This document shows, in pieces, positions 9,713 through 19,239 of a DNA stretch of 64,000 nt. The position numbers and the translations under genes are program-made. Source of the DNA: Sideroxydans sp. (GTDB taxonomy: Bacteria > Pseudomonadota > Gammaproteobacteria > Burkholderiales > Gallionellaceae); assembly GCA_024636935.1 (NCBI GenBank), contig JAGXGC010000012.1:1-64000 (forward strand), in the 5' to 3' direction. The number at the start of each line of letters is the position of its first letter. Position 1 is the stretch's first letter. The notes under the pieces are model-generated. The model had not been told where the DNA came from, did no database searches, and was given only the letters and a program-made list of their open reading frames with translations.

Positions 9713-9731
9713 TATTGCCCTATGGGCAATA
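9713..9731. repeat. 19-nt palindrome between ihfB terminator and lapA
   Basis: The sequence TATTGCCC-TAT-GGGCAATA is a perfect 8-bp inverted repeat with a 3-nt spacer. It lies 82 bp before the lapA start and 7 bp from the ihfB terminator tract. It could be an operator for a dimeric regulator or an RNA hairpin; the sequence does not decide. Confidence 0.5.
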
Positions 9732-9737
9732 ACTCGC

Positions 9738-9774
9738 AAAAAAATTGGCGGCGCATCTTTCGATGTGCCGCCAA
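9738..9774 (-). terminator. Rho-independent terminator after ihfB
   Basis: Stem TTGGCGGC(A)CATC / GATG(C)GCCGCCAA with a GAAA loop is followed on the minus strand by seven T. It lies 20 bp past the ihfB stop and marks the end of the gyrA-ihfB supraoperon. Confidence 0.88.
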
Positions 9775-9794
9775 TCATTCAATCACTTGCCAGT

Positions 9795-10082
9795 TCAGGA
9801 TTGAGGGTAATCCACGCGTTCCCGCAGCTCTTTACCTGCCTTGAAGTGAGGCACGTACTTGGCAGGTACTTGAACCTTGTCACCGGATTTGGGATTGCGT
9901 CCCAAACGCGGCGGACGATAGTTCAAGGCAAAACTGCCGAATCCGCGAATCTCGATACGTCCACCGCTAGATAAAGTGGCGGACATACTGTCCAGTATCA
10001 CCTTGACCGACAGCTCGGCATCCTTCCCCAACAGCTGGGGATGGCGCTCTGCCAGTCTGGCGATCAGATCGGAACGTGTCAT
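9795..10082 (-). CDS. ihfB: Integration host factor subunit beta
   Basis: DNA-bending HU-family protein of 95 aa that pairs with IhfA. The [11 protein letters not shown] and [15 protein letters not shown] blocks form the beta arm with the conserved Pro that intercalates into DNA. It follows rpsA after 11 bp, the classic rpsA-ihfB order, and ends at a strong terminator. Confidence 0.96.
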   Translation of the reverse strand: MTRSDLIARLAERHPQLLGKDAELSVKVILDSMSATLSSGGRIEIRGFGSFALNYRPPRLGRNPKSGDKVQVPAKYVPHFKAGKELRERVDYPQS

Positions 10083-10093
10083 TCCCTGCCCCC

Positions 10094-11800
10094 TTACTGC
10101 GTGTCAGCCTTGTTGGAATCCATCTTGGCCTTGAGCAGAGCACCTAGGTTAGTGGTGCCGGAAGCGCTGGTGTTGTCAGCTGCGAACTTCTGCATCGCAG
10201 CAGCAGTGTCGGCCTTGTCCAGTGCCTTGATCGACAGGTTGATGCCACGGTTCTTGCGATCTACGTTGATGATCACTGCCTTGACGCTGTCGCCTTCCTT
10301 CAGGTGGTTGCGGATGTCTTCCACGCGATCCACCGATACTTCAGAAGCCTTCAGGTAGGCCTCAACATCGCCGTCCAGACCAACTACAGCACCCTTTGCA
10401 TCCAGAGACTTGACGATACCGGTAACGATAGCGCCCTTGTCATGGCCGGTTACGAAGCCGCCGAACGGATCACCTTCCAGTTGCTTGATACCCAGAGAGA
10501 TGCGCTCGCGCTCTACATCGATAGCCAGCACAACTGCTTCCAGTTCGTCGCCCTTCTTGTAGTTGCGTACGGCTTCTTCGCCAGCAACGCTCCAAGACAA
10601 GTCGGACAGGTGAACCAGACCGTCGATACCGCCATCCAAACCGATGAACACACCGAAGTCAGTGATCGACTTGATGGCGCCCTTAACTTTGTCACCCTTC
10701 TGGTGGTTAGCTGCGAAGTCATCCCAAGGATTGGACTTGCACTGCTTCATGCCCAGAGAGATACGGCGGCGTTGTTCGTCAATCTCGAGGATCATCACTT
10801 CTACTTCGTCGCCCAGAGCAACGACTTTGGAAGGATGAACGTTCTTGTTGGTCCAATCCATTTCGGAAACGTGTACCAGACCTTCGATACCTTGCTCGAT
10901 CTCAACGAAAGAACCGTAGTCAGTCAGGTTAGTCACCTTACCGAACAGGCGAGTGCCCTGTGGGTAGCGACGTGCCAGACCATTCCAAGGATCGTCACCC
11001 ATCTGCTTGATGCCGAGGGAAACGCGATTCTTCTCTTGGTCGAATTTCAGGATCTTGGCTTCGATCTCGTCACCCACTGTCAACACCTCGGATGGGTGCT
11101 TAACACGGCGCCATGCCAGATCGGTGATGTGCAACAGACCATCGATACCGCCCAAGTCAACGAATGCACCGTAGTCGGTGATGTTCTTAACGATACCCTT
11201 GACCACTGCGCCTTCCTTGAGGTTTTCCAGCAAGGATTCGCGATCAGCGCCCTGAGTCTCTTCCATCACAGCGCGGCGGGAAACCACCACGTTGTTACGC
11301 TTGCGATCCAGCTTGATGACCTTGAGCTCCATGGTCTTGTTTTCGTACGGTGTGGTGTCCTTAACAGGACGAATGTCCACCAGCGAACCGGGCAAGAATG
11401 CGCGGATGCCGTTAACCATCGCTGTCAGACCGCCCTTGACCTTGCCGCTGACATAACCTTCAACGATACGGCCTTCTTCCATCGCCTGCTCCAGGTCGAT
11501 CCAGGCAGCCAAACGCTTGGCTTTTTCGCGCGACAAACGTGTCTCGCCGTAGCCGTTTTCCAGTGATTCGATAGCGACGGTGACGAAATCACCCGCAGCA
11601 ACTTCTATCGCGCCTGTTGCGTCTTTGAATTCTTCAACAGGAATAAAACTTTCGGACTTCAATCCGGCATTTACCACAACCACGTTCTGCTCAACGCGAA
11701 CGACTTGGGCGGTAATCAATTCACCTGCACGCATTTCTTTGCGGCTCAGGCTTTCTTCAAACATTGACTCAAAAGATTCCATTTCGGCTACAGCGGTCAT
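10094..11800 (-). CDS. rpsA: 30S ribosomal protein S1
   Basis: 568 aa with six S1 (OB-fold) repeats; each later repeat shows the G-x-V-x-x-(I/L)-x-(D)-(Y/F)-G-(A/S)-F-V pattern, for example [21 protein letters not shown]1 binds mRNA 5' leaders at the 30S platform and aids initiation on weak Shine-Dalgarno sites. The gene itself has only a weak, distant GAGAG before its ATG, as known for rpsA, whose translation is self-regulated. The N-terminal [16 protein letters not shown] block is the ribosome anchor. Confidence 0.96.
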   Translation of the reverse strand: MTAVAEMESFESMFEESLSRKEMRAGELITAQVVRVEQNVVVVNAGLKSESFIPVEEFKDATGAIEVAAGDFVTVAIESLENGYGETRLSREKAKRLAAWIDLEQAMEEGRIVEGYVSGKVKGGLTAMVNGIRAFLPGSLVDIRPVKDTTPYENKTMELKVIKLDRKRNNVVVSRRAVMEETQGADRESLLENLKEGAVVKGIVKNITDYGAFVDLGGIDGLLHITDLAWRRVKHPSEVLTVGDEIEAKILKFDQEKNRVSLGIKQMGDDPWNGLARRYPQGTRLFGKVTNLTDYGSFVEIEQGIEGLVHVSEMDWTNKNVHPSKVVALGDEVEVMILEIDEQRRRISLGMKQCKSNPWDDFAANHQKGDKVKGAIKSITDFGVFIGLDGGIDGLVHLSDLSWSVAGEEAVRNYKKGDELEAVVLAIDVERERISLGIKQLEGDPFGGFVTGHDKGAIVTGIVKSLDAKGAVVGLDGDVEAYLKASEVSVDRVEDIRNHLKEGDSVKAVIINVDRKNRGINLSIKALDKADTAAAMQKFAADNTSASGTTNLGALLKAKMDSNKADTQ

Positions 11801-11881
11801 TTTCGATCTACTCTCAGGTTATCCCGCAAACTGCACGGGGGGTTCGTTTATCAACCCGGATGGCGGGGAGCCAAGCGGGGC

Positions 11882-13834
11882 CTAACTTAATACACGGTAT
11901 CTTGTCAGCACTTCTTCGACAGCCTGCTCGATGTTCAGCGGCGTCGTATCCAGCAGACTTGCACCTTGCGCCTGTTGCAGAGGAGCGACGCTTCGTTGCA
12001 TATCTCGCTCGTCGCGCGCCTGTATATCCTGCAAAAGGGCGGCGATATTAGCATCCATCCCTTTTTCTTTCAACTGCTTATAACGACGTTCCGCACGCGC
12101 TTCGGCCGAAGCGGTCAGAAACACCTTCAATACCGCATCTGTGAACACCACCGACGCCATGTCACGCCCATCCGCCACCAGACCTGGCGATTGGCGGAAT
12201 GCGCGTTGTTTATCGAGCAAAGCGGCCCTCACCTGCGGCAGTGACGCCACTTGGGAAGCTGCCGAGCCGGCTTCCTCGGTACGTAATTCGTCACCGACCA
12301 TCTCGCCATCCAGCCAGGTCTCGCCCTTCTCGAAGCGGATATCCACCTTGCCCGCCAACGCTGCCAACCCGGATTCATCATCCAGCGCCACACCATGACG
12401 CTGCGCCGCCAATCCCAACAAGCGGTACAGCGCACCGCTATCGAGATAATGCATACCCAAAGCATCGGCCACGCGTTGTGCCACAGTCCCCTTGCCGGAA
12501 GCAGAGGGACCATCGATAGCGATAACTGGAACGGCTTGTGTCACTTTTGCAAACTCCGTGAAATAGTCAGGAAAGGTCTTGGCGACGCATTTTGGATCAT
12601 TGATGCGCACTCCTGCAGCACCGAATGCAGCTAGCGAGAAGCACATCGCCATGCGATGGTCATCATAGGTATCGATGCCGGATTGAGGATTGAGGACTGA
12701 GGATTGAGGGGGAGTGATGCGAATAAAGTCCGCGCCCTCTTCCACTGTTGCCCCGACCTTGCGTAACTCAGTCGCCATGGCAGCGATGCGGTCAGTTTCC
12801 TTCACGCGCCAACTGGCGATATTGCGCAGTGTGGTCGTGTCTTCGGCGAACAAAGCCGCCACTGCCAGCGTCATCGCCGCATCGGGGATGTGGTTGCAAT
12901 CGAGGTCGATGGCTTTCAGTTTGCCATCTGCCGGACCGCTTGCTTCCATCCAGTTCGGCCCCATGGTGATGCGAGCGCCCATCTTTGCCAGTTCTTCGGC
13001 AAAACGAACATCACCCTGTACGCTATCGCTCCCCACACCTTCCACACGAACCGGCCCGGCACCAATCGCACCCGCCGCAAGAAAATATGAAGCGGAAGAT
13101 GCATCTCCTTCTACGAACATCTCTTTAGGCGATACATAACGACTGCCCGCTGCAACGGTAAAACTATTCCAACCGTCACGTTCAACCTGCACCCCGAAGC
13201 GCGCCATCATCGCCAACGTGATTTCGATATAGGGCTTGGAGATCAATTCGCCCACGACCTCGACCTTCGCTGTGCGCCCCAGCAAAGGCAAAGCCATCAG
13301 CAGACCGGTGAGGAACTGACTGGACACATCTCCGCGCACCTGCGCTGTATCGCCAGCCAGCTTGGCCGGTGATATTTGCAAAGGAGGGAAACCTTCATTA
13401 CCCAAATACTTGATATCCGCACCCAACTGGCGCAATGCCTCCACCAAGTCGCCGATAGGCCGCTCATGCATACGTGCCACACCGGACAATTCATAGCTGC
13501 CGCCCGACAAAGCCAGCGCAGCTGTCAACGGTCGGAAAGCAGTACCTGCATTACCCAAGAACAACTTGGTTTCTTTATTAGAAATATCACCTGCACAACC
13601 CTTGATGCGATAGGCATTGTCACCCAGTGACTCCACGCCGATACCCAAAGTAGCCAAAGCATCCAGCATGCGATCGGTATCGTCCGACTTAAGAAGATCG
13701 CGCACCACGGTCGTTCCTTCAGACAGGGCTGCCAGCAACAACACGCGATTAGAGATGCTCTTGGAACCTGGCAAACGCACCGTTCCGCGCGCAGACATCA
13801 AAGGAGAAAGGTCGATAGATTCGTGTTGAGTCAT
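11882..13834 (-). CDS. Bifunctional EPSP synthase / cytidylate kinase (AroA-Cmk fusion)
   Basis: Two enzymes in one 650-aa chain. Residues 1 to about 430 are 5-enolpyruvylshikimate-3-phosphate synthase: [17 protein letters not shown], the [10 protein letters not shown] motif, and [10 protein letters not shown]. From about 434 to 650 is CMP/dCMP kinase, with Walker A GPSASGKG near 441 and the LDSGALYR and [10 protein letters not shown] blocks. aroA and cmk are adjacent separate genes in the related supraoperons of other proteobacteria; here no stop intervenes. A 7-bp tandem repeat sits in the aroA part. EPSP synthase serves chorismate synthesis; Cmk serves nucleotide recycling. Confidence 0.94.
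   Translation of the reverse strand: MTQHESIDLSPLMSARGTVRLPGSKSISNRVLLLAALSEGTTVVRDLLKSDDTDRMLDALATLGIGVESLGDNAYRIKGCAGDISNKETKLFLGNAGTAFRPLTAALALSGGSYELSGVARMHERPIGDLVEALRQLGADIKYLGNEGFPPLQISPAKLAGDTAQVRGDVSSQFLTGLLMALPLLGRTAKVEVVGELISKPYIEITLAMMARFGVQVERDGWNSFTVAAGSRYVSPKEMFVEGDASSASYFLAAGAIGAGPVRVEGVGSDSVQGDVRFAEELAKMGARITMGPNWMEASGPADGKLKAIDLDCNHIPDAAMTLAVAALFAEDTTTLRNIASWRVKETDRIAAMATELRKVGATVEEGADFIRITPPQSSVLNPQSGIDTYDDHRMAMCFSLAAFGAAGVRINDPKCVAKTFPDYFTEFAKVTQAVPVIAIDGPSASGKGTVAQRVADALGMHYLDSGALYRLLGLAAQRHGVALDDESGLAALAGKVDIRFEKGETWLDGEMVGDELRTEEAGSAASQVASLPQVRAALLDKQRAFRQSPGLVADGRDMASVVFTDAVLKVFLTASAEARAERRYKQLKEKGMDANIAALLQDIQARDERDMQRSVAPLQQAQGASLLDTTPLNIEQAVEEVLTRYRVLS
12681..12708. 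repeat. 7-bp tandem repeat (4 copies) inside the aroA part of the fusion
   Basis: Four consecutive copies of GATTGAG, the third with one change (GACTGAG). The array encodes a short SSVLNPQS stretch between the conserved ITPP and TYDDHRMAM blocks of AroA, a variable loop in the family that here is about three residues longer than in E. coli. Confidence 0.8.
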
Positions 13835-13849
13835 GCGATGAGCTGAATT

Positions 13850-14719
13850 TTATTGTTGAGTCCAGGTGCTGCGTACTTCGCGCGCCAGACTGAATATCTC
13901 TTCCAGCTTGGCGGCGTCGTTATCGGCTAGCGCCTGCTGCAGAGAAGAAAGCTCGTTGATGTATTGCTGCAATTCGCGCAGCAATGCATCGCGATTAGCC
14001 AGACTGATGTCGCGCCACATCTCGGGAGAGCTAGCGGCGATACGAGTGAAGTCACGGAAGCCGCTGGCCGCGAAGGACAGCAACAAGTCTTTGTTATCGC
14101 GCTGCGCCAGATCGTGCACCAGCGCGAACGACAGCAGATGCGGCAGATGACTCACTGCGGCGAACACACCATCGTGCTCTTCCGGCGTCAGCTCACTCAC
14201 CACTGCGCCGCATGCTTCCCATGCCTGACGCACACGCGCCACGGATGCTTGGGGATTTTCAGGTAATGGGGCGAGCACAACTTTCTTGCCTTGATACAGA
14301 TCAGCCATCGACGCTGCCGCACCGCTCTTCTCGGCACCCGCGATCGGATGGCCGGGAATGAATTGTGCGACCTTGCCAGCCAGCTTGCTGCGCGCAGCAG
14401 CGACGACATCGCATTTGGTGCTGCCGCCATCCGTCACCAGCGTTTGGCTACCAAGATGCGGTGCAATACGTGCAAAGAGTTCATCCATCTGCGCCACCGG
14501 CGTCGCCAGCAATACCAGATCGGCATCGCGGACTTCTGCCGCCACATCGTTGCCGATGCGATCAAGGATACCTAGACGCTTGGCTTCATCCAGCGTGGAT
14601 TGGCTGCGACCGAAACCGACCACCTCGCCTACCGCCCCAGCCTTACGCAAAGCCAGTGCGAACGATCCGCCGATGAGGCCGACGCCGAAGATGACGACTT
14701 TGCGAAAGGTCGGTTGCAT
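13850..14719 (-). CDS. tyrA: Prephenate dehydrogenase TyrA
   Basis: NAD(P)-dependent oxidative decarboxylation of prephenate or arogenate for tyrosine synthesis. The N-terminal dinucleotide motif GVGLIG (12-17) is followed by the catalytic-domain blocks PGHPIAGAEKSG and AAVSHLPH. At 289 aa it is the free-standing form, without chorismate mutase or ACT domain. It lies 3 bp after the DAHP synthase gene and 15 bp before aroA-cmk. Confidence 0.93.
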   Translation of the reverse strand: MQPTFRKVVIFGVGLIGGSFALALRKAGAVGEVVGFGRSQSTLDEAKRLGILDRIGNDVAAEVRDADLVLLATPVAQMDELFARIAPHLGSQTLVTDGGSTKCDVVAAARSKLAGKVAQFIPGHPIAGAEKSGAAASMADLYQGKKVVLAPLPENPQASVARVRQAWEACGAVVSELTPEEHDGVFAAVSHLPHLLSFALVHDLAQRDNKDLLLSFAASGFRDFTRIAASSPEMWRDISLANRDALLRELQQYINELSSLQQALADNDAAKLEEIFSLAREVRSTWTQQ

Positions 14720-14722
14720 GGC

Positions 14723-15739
14723 TTACAGCGTGCGTCCGATCGCACCTGCGATCGCACCCAACGTTCCCATCAGTTTTTTCAGTTCATCAGGCGTCAGCGC
14801 CTGATCTGCATCGCACCATGCATCGCACGGACTGGGATGCATCTCGACCAGCAGACCGTCTGCTCCCGCCGCGATAGCAGCTTGCGACAATGCGGGCACC
14901 ATCCATGCCTTGCCGCCAGCATGCGAAGGATCGACGATCACCGGCAGGTGGGTCTCCTTCTTGAGCACGGCGATAGCTGTCACGTCCAGCACGTTGCGGT
15001 AGGCGGTCTCAAAGGTACGGATACCGCGCTCGCAGAAGATGATGTTGTGGTTGCCACCGGCAGCGATGTATTCCGCCGACATCAGCCATTCGCTGACGGT
15101 GGCCGACATGCCGCGCTTGAGGATGACCGGCTTGTTGATACGGCCGACTTCCTTCAGCAAGTCGAAGTTCTGCATGTTGCGCGTGCCGATCTGAATCACA
15201 TCCACGTCGTACTCAAGGAAGGCGTCGATCTGGCGCGCATCCATCAGCTCGGTGACGATGGGAAGCTTGTATTGGCTTGCCGCCTTGCGGAACATATCCA
15301 GCCCTTCCACACCGTGGCCCTGAAATGCATAAGGGCTGGTGCGCGGCTTGAATGCGCCGCCGCGCATCAAACGGCAACCTGCTTCGTGTGTGAACTTGGC
15401 GGCGAGGTCCATCTGTTCCTGCGTCTCCACCGAACAAGGCCCGGCGATGATCTGGATCTGTTTACCGCCCAGCGGCACACCGGCGATGTCGATGACGGTG
15501 TCTTGCTTGTGCGATTCGCGCGAAACTATCTTGTATTGCTTGGCGATGTGCATCGCCGATTCCACGCCCGGCAGTGAAGTGAACATGTCGGCATCCAGCT
15601 TGCGCTCGTCGCCGATGGCACCGATCACGATGCGTTCTATACCGCGTGAGATATTGGCCTTCAGCCCGGCGACTTCGAGTTTTTTTACAACGATATCGAT
15701 CTGCGCATCAGTCGTATCTCTGCCCATTACGATGATCAT
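14723..15739 (-). CDS. aroF: 3-deoxy-7-phosphoheptulonate (DAHP) synthase, class I-beta with N-terminal regulatory domain
   Basis: First step of the shikimate pathway: phosphoenolpyruvate plus erythrose-4-phosphate. The first 70 residues form a ferredoxin-like regulatory domain ([17 protein letters not shown]), as in Thermotoga-type enzymes. The barrel follows with [25 protein letters not shown], and a metal-binding DPSHAGG. At 338 aa this is the KDO8P-synthase-related I-beta type, not the E. coli AroFGH type. Overlaps the hisC stop by 4 bp. The symbol aroF is used loosely for this family. Confidence 0.93.
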   Translation of the reverse strand: MIIVMGRDTTDAQIDIVVKKLEVAGLKANISRGIERIVIGAIGDERKLDADMFTSLPGVESAMHIAKQYKIVSRESHKQDTVIDIAGVPLGGKQIQIIAGPCSVETQEQMDLAAKFTHEAGCRLMRGGAFKPRTSPYAFQGHGVEGLDMFRKAASQYKLPIVTELMDARQIDAFLEYDVDVIQIGTRNMQNFDLLKEVGRINKPVILKRGMSATVSEWLMSAEYIAAGGNHNIIFCERGIRTFETAYRNVLDVTAIAVLKKETHLPVIVDPSHAGGKAWMVPALSQAAIAAGADGLLVEMHPSPCDAWCDADQALTPDELKKLMGTLGAIAGAIGRTL

Positions 15740-16857
15740 TTGCCTTCTCCGCTAGCAAGCTGGCTGATGCACTTTTCCAAAGCGCCCAAGAATTTCGCAT
15801 TCTCACTTTCCAGCCCGATGCTGACTCGCAACCAACCCGGCATATCGTAATTCTCGATCGGACGCACGATCACACCCAGCTCCAGCAAGCGACGATATGC
15901 ACCTTTTGCATCACCGATATGGAACGCCACGAAGTTGCCATAGGACGGAATGAACTCCAGCCCCAACTTGCCCAGCCCTTCGGTGATCTGCACCATGCCG
16001 CGCTGGTTCAACTCAAAAGTGCGCTTCACGAATGACACATCACGCAAGGCCGCCACAGCCGCCGCCTGTGCGACGCTGTTCACATTGAACGGTTGGCGCA
16101 CGCGATTCATCATGTCGCTGATCTGCTCATGCGACATCGCATAACCCACGCGCAAACCGGCCAAACCATAGGCTTTGGAGAAGGTGCGCGAGATGATGAG
16201 GTTAGGAAATTCTTTGAGCCAACTCACGCTGTCGTAGCGCTTCTCTTCCGGCAGGTATTCGTTGTAGGCCTCGTCCAGCATCACCAAGATGTCTTGCGGC
16301 AGGCCACGCATGAATTGCAACAGGTCTTCCGTTTCCAAGAAGGTGCCGGTCGGGTTGTTCGGGTTGGCGATGAATACGATCTTGGCCTTGTTCGCCTTGG
16401 CTGCATCCAGCATGGCAGGCAGATCGTGGCCATAGCCCTTGGTCGCTGGCACGCTGATGCCAGTTGCGCCGACTGCCTGTGTCGCCAATGCATAGACAGC
16501 GAAGGCATGGTCCGAATACACCACCTTATCGCCCGGCGTGAGGAATGCACGCGCGGCCAACTCAAGCAGATCGTTGGAACCGTTACCCAAGGTGATGTTC
16601 GCATGGGTCACGTCGTAACGTTTGACCAGCGCATCTTTCAGTTCGAAACCATTGCCGTCCGGATACAGCGCGATGTTTTTGATCGCTTCCTGCATCGCCG
16701 CCACGGCAGCACCGCTGGCCCCCAACGGATTCTCGTTAGAGGCCAGTTTGATGATGCCAGTGATACCCAGTTCGCGCTCCAACTCGGAGATCGGTTTTCC
16801 AGGCTGATAAGGCGCGATGGCGCGGATATAAGAAGGGGCTAGATCACAGTAGTTCAT
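15736..16857 (-). CDS. hisC: Histidinol-phosphate aminotransferase HisC (supraoperonic, HisHb type)
   Basis: PLP aminotransferase of fold type I, 373 aa. The PLP lysine is K228 in [17 protein letters not shown], and NPNNPTG and the LDEAYNEY motif with its PLP Asp are present. Copies of this gene inside the gyrA-rpsA supraoperon act mainly as broad aromatic aminotransferases as well as in histidine synthesis, so the native substrate here could be prephenate or phenylpyruvate; that is inference from context. Overlaps the DAHP synthase gene by 4 bp. Confidence 0.9.
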   Translation of the reverse strand: MNYCDLAPSYIRAIAPYQPGKPISELERELGITGIIKLASNENPLGASGAAVAAMQEAIKNIALYPDGNGFELKDALVKRYDVTHANITLGNGSNDLLELAARAFLTPGDKVVYSDHAFAVYALATQAVGATGISVPATKGYGHDLPAMLDAAKANKAKIVFIANPNNPTGTFLETEDLLQFMRGLPQDILVMLDEAYNEYLPEEKRYDSVSWLKEFPNLIISRTFSKAYGLAGLRVGYAMSHEQISDMMNRVRQPFNVNSVAQAAAVAALRDVSFVKRTFELNQRGMVQITEGLGKLGLEFIPSYGNFVAFHIGDAKGAYRRLLELGVIVRPIENYDMPGWLRVSIGLESENAKFLGALEKCISQLASGEGK

Positions 16858-16883
16858 ACACTCAATTCACCACAAAACATTAG

Positions 16884-16948
16884 AGAGACGCCGGAAGAAC
16901 AGGCGAAAAAAACAATCTTACTGACGTTTCCGCACTGCCCGCGTCTCT
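16884..16948 (-). other. Inverted repeat in the pheA-hisC intergenic gap
   Basis: The 113-bp gap between pheA and hisC is the longest inside the supraoperon. Two adjacent arms, AGAGACGC (16941-16948 on the minus strand) with GCGTCTCT (16884-16891) and CGGAA (16928-16932) with TTCCG (16892-16896), can form a 13-bp stem with an 8-nt bulge. A T-rich stretch lies in the loop, not after the stem, so it is not an ordinary terminator. It could be an RNA structure controlling hisC. Confidence 0.35.
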
Positions 16949-16970
16949 TAGATCAATGAATACTGATTAT

Positions 16971-18035
16971 TCAAACAGCGACCGGGTAGGAACCCAGCAC
17001 CTTGACGAAGGCCGCTATTTGGCGCAATTGAATCAGTGCAGCCGCCACTTTGGCATCGTTCTGATGGCCTTCGATATCGACGTAGAACACGTATTCCCAC
17101 ATTCCCGCACCCGATGGGCGCGATTCCATCTTGGTCATCGACACTCCATGCTGTGCGAATGGCGTCAGCAGATCATGCATTGCGCCCGGACGATTGGCAG
17201 CGGTCATCACCAGCGAAGTCTTATCACGCCCCGAAGGCGCGACATCCTGATTGCCGATCACAAGGAAGCGCGTGGTATTACGTGCGTCATCTTCAATGTT
17301 CTTAGCCAATACTTTGAGCTTAAAGTGCTCAGCCGCCTGCTCCCCCGCGATGGCGGCTGAGAACGACTCTTCTGTGGCCAGACGCGCGGCATCGGCATTG
17401 CTACTAGCCGTGATGCGCTCCGCATGTGGCAGATGCGCATGCAGCCAGTCTTGGCACTGCCCAAAGGACTGCGGATGCGAATACACCTTGCGGATGATCG
17501 ACAGCTCGTTCTCGTTCGAGAGCAGACATTGATGCACTTGCAGCATCACCTCGCCACAGATCTTCAGGTCGCTGTTCAGCAACAGATCCAGCGTACGCCC
17601 CACAGCACCTTCGGTGGAATTCTCCACCGGCACCATGCCATAGCTGGCTGCACCGCTTTCCACTGTAGAGAAAACGCCATCGATAGATTCCGCCGGCACG
17701 CCCACTGTCGCTTGGCCAAAGCGCTGGAAAACTGCGGCTTCGCTAAACGTGCCATGCGGCCCCAGATAAGCCACATGCAGCGGCGCTTCCAATGCGCGGC
17801 ACTGGGAGATCACTTCAGTGAATAATTGCTTGATGGCCTCCGCCGAGAGGGGACCTTTATTCTCTTGCACCAAACGCAGCAACACTTGCGCCTCGCGCTC
17901 CGGGCGCAGCACGGCGCTTTCTCCTTTGGCATGGCCAATCAGTTGCGCGAACTTCGCACGCTGATTGAACATCTCCAGCAACTGTCCATCCAGCTGGTCT
18001 ATCTGCTCACGGTATTTCTTTAACTCTTCGCTCAC
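16971..18035 (-). CDS. pheA: Bifunctional chorismate mutase / prephenate dehydratase (P-protein)
   Basis: Commits chorismate to phenylalanine. Residues 1-90 are an AroQ chorismate mutase (LKKYREQIDQLDGQLLEMFNQR). About 95-275 is prephenate dehydratase with YLGPHGTFSEAA, VPVENSTEGAV and the catalytic NTTRFLVIG block. About 285-350 is the ACT domain with the ESRPSG Phe-binding motif, so feedback inhibition by phenylalanine is expected. Start is GTG, overlapping the serA stop as GTGA. Confidence 0.95.
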   Translation of the reverse strand: MSEELKKYREQIDQLDGQLLEMFNQRAKFAQLIGHAKGESAVLRPEREAQVLLRLVQENKGPLSAEAIKQLFTEVISQCRALEAPLHVAYLGPHGTFSEAAVFQRFGQATVGVPAESIDGVFSTVESGAASYGMVPVENSTEGAVGRTLDLLLNSDLKICGEVMLQVHQCLLSNENELSIIRKVYSHPQSFGQCQDWLHAHLPHAERITASSNADAARLATEESFSAAIAGEQAAEHFKLKVLAKNIEDDARNTTRFLVIGNQDVAPSGRDKTSLVMTAANRPGAMHDLLTPFAQHGVSMTKMESRPSGAGMWEYVFYVDIEGHQNDAKVAAALIQLRQIAAFVKVLGSYPVAV

Positions 18036-19222
18036 GCTTCTTTCTCCAGCGGCAGATTACGCACTACCAGCACGCCGGGAATAGCGGCCAGATGTGCGAT
18101 CAATTTTGGCGGCAGTGCGCTGTCGGTATCCACCAACGTATACGCCATATCGCCGCGCGATTTATTAGTCATATTATGGATGTTGATTCCGGCTTCCGCC
18201 AAAGCAGAGGATATCTGCCCCAGCATATTCGGTACATTGGCATTGGCAATGGCGACCCGGAATGCCGATTCGCGCGGCATCGCAACGTTGGGGAAATTCA
18301 CCGTGTTGCTGATGTTGCCATGCTCCAGATATTCACGCAGTTGCTCGGCCACCATCACTGCACAATTTTCTTCTGCCTCGGCAGTCGATGCCCCCAGATG
18401 TGGCAAAGCGATGATTCGCTCGTTGCCCAGTGTCTTGTTGCTGGGGAAGTCGCACACATAATTACGCAGATGCTTGCTATTCAAGCCCGCGATCACCGCA
18501 TCTTCATTGACGATGGCATCACGCGAAAAATTCAAAAGCACTGCACCAGACTTCATTCCAGTCACACGCTTCTCGTCGATCAAATTGCGCGTCGCATCCA
18601 GCAAGGGCACATGCAAAGTCACAAAATCGCTGTGCTTGAGCAGGTCTTCGATGCTGTGCGCTTTCTTCACTTGAGAAGACAAACCCCAAGCCGCATCAAC
18701 TGTGATCTCAGGGTCGAAACCGATCACCTGCATCCCTAAACCCAGTGCGGCATCCGCCACCAAACGTCCGATTGCACCGAGACCAACCACACCCAGTGTG
18801 CGTCCGCGCAATTCTGTACCTGCAAATTGTTTTTTGCCGTCTTCCACCAGCTTGTGCAGCACCTCATCACCACCACGCAGAGCGGATGTGAAGTTTAGTG
18901 CTGACATGATGTTGCGCGAAGCCAGCAACATGCCGGTGATGACCAACTCCTTCACCGCATTGGCATTCGCACCCGGCGCATTGAACACCGGCACGCCACG
19001 CTCACTCATCTGCTTGACCGGCACGTTGTTCGTTCCCGCCCCGGCACGCGCGATGGCCAGCACGCTAGCCGGAATTTCCATCTCATGCATATTGTGGGAA
19101 CGCACCAGAATCGCGTCCGGCTGTGCGATTTCGTTACCGGTGACATATCGCCCGACAGGCAAGCGCTTCAAGCCCGTTGCCGATATCTTGTTCAGCGTGA
19201 GAACCTGGAATGTGCGGCTCAT
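18032..19222 (-). CDS. serA: D-3-phosphoglycerate dehydrogenase SerA
   Basis: First step of serine synthesis. NAD-binding Rossmann motif GVVGLGAIGRLVADAA near residue 145, catalytic His in LPHLGASTAEAEENCA near 286, and a C-terminal ACT domain (about 322-395) that is the usual site of serine inhibition. At 396 aa it is the short form without the extra allosteric substrate-binding domain. Lies between serC and pheA, overlapping pheA by 4 bp. Confidence 0.94.
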   Translation of the reverse strand: MSRTFQVLTLNKISATGLKRLPVGRYVTGNEIAQPDAILVRSHNMHEMEIPASVLAIARAGAGTNNVPVKQMSERGVPVFNAPGANANAVKELVITGMLLASRNIMSALNFTSALRGGDEVLHKLVEDGKKQFAGTELRGRTLGVVGLGAIGRLVADAALGLGMQVIGFDPEITVDAAWGLSSQVKKAHSIEDLLKHSDFVTLHVPLLDATRNLIDEKRVTGMKSGAVLLNFSRDAIVNEDAVIAGLNSKHLRNYVCDFPSNKTLGNERIIALPHLGASTAEAEENCAVMVAEQLREYLEHGNISNTVNFPNVAMPRESAFRVAIANANVPNMLGQISSALAEAGINIHNMTNKSRGDMAYTLVDTDSALPPKLIAHLAAIPGVLVVRNLPLEKEA

Positions 19223-19239
19223 GGCGGCGCGCTCGCGGT

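Noticed and set aside
10304-11566. A 420-codon open frame on the plus strand opposite rpsA
   Set aside because: It mirrors the codon pattern of rpsA, has no recognisable family or ribosome site, and S1 repeats on the minus strand explain the sequence fully.
12681-12708. CRISPR-like or VNTR array
   Set aside because: Repeats are contiguous 7-mers without spacers and lie in a coding frame, so not CRISPR.
14600-15577. A 325-codon plus-strand frame across tyrA and the DAHP synthase
   Set aside because: Antisense shadow of two well-conserved genes; composition is His/Arg/Gln-rich as expected for reverse frames in GC-biased DNA.
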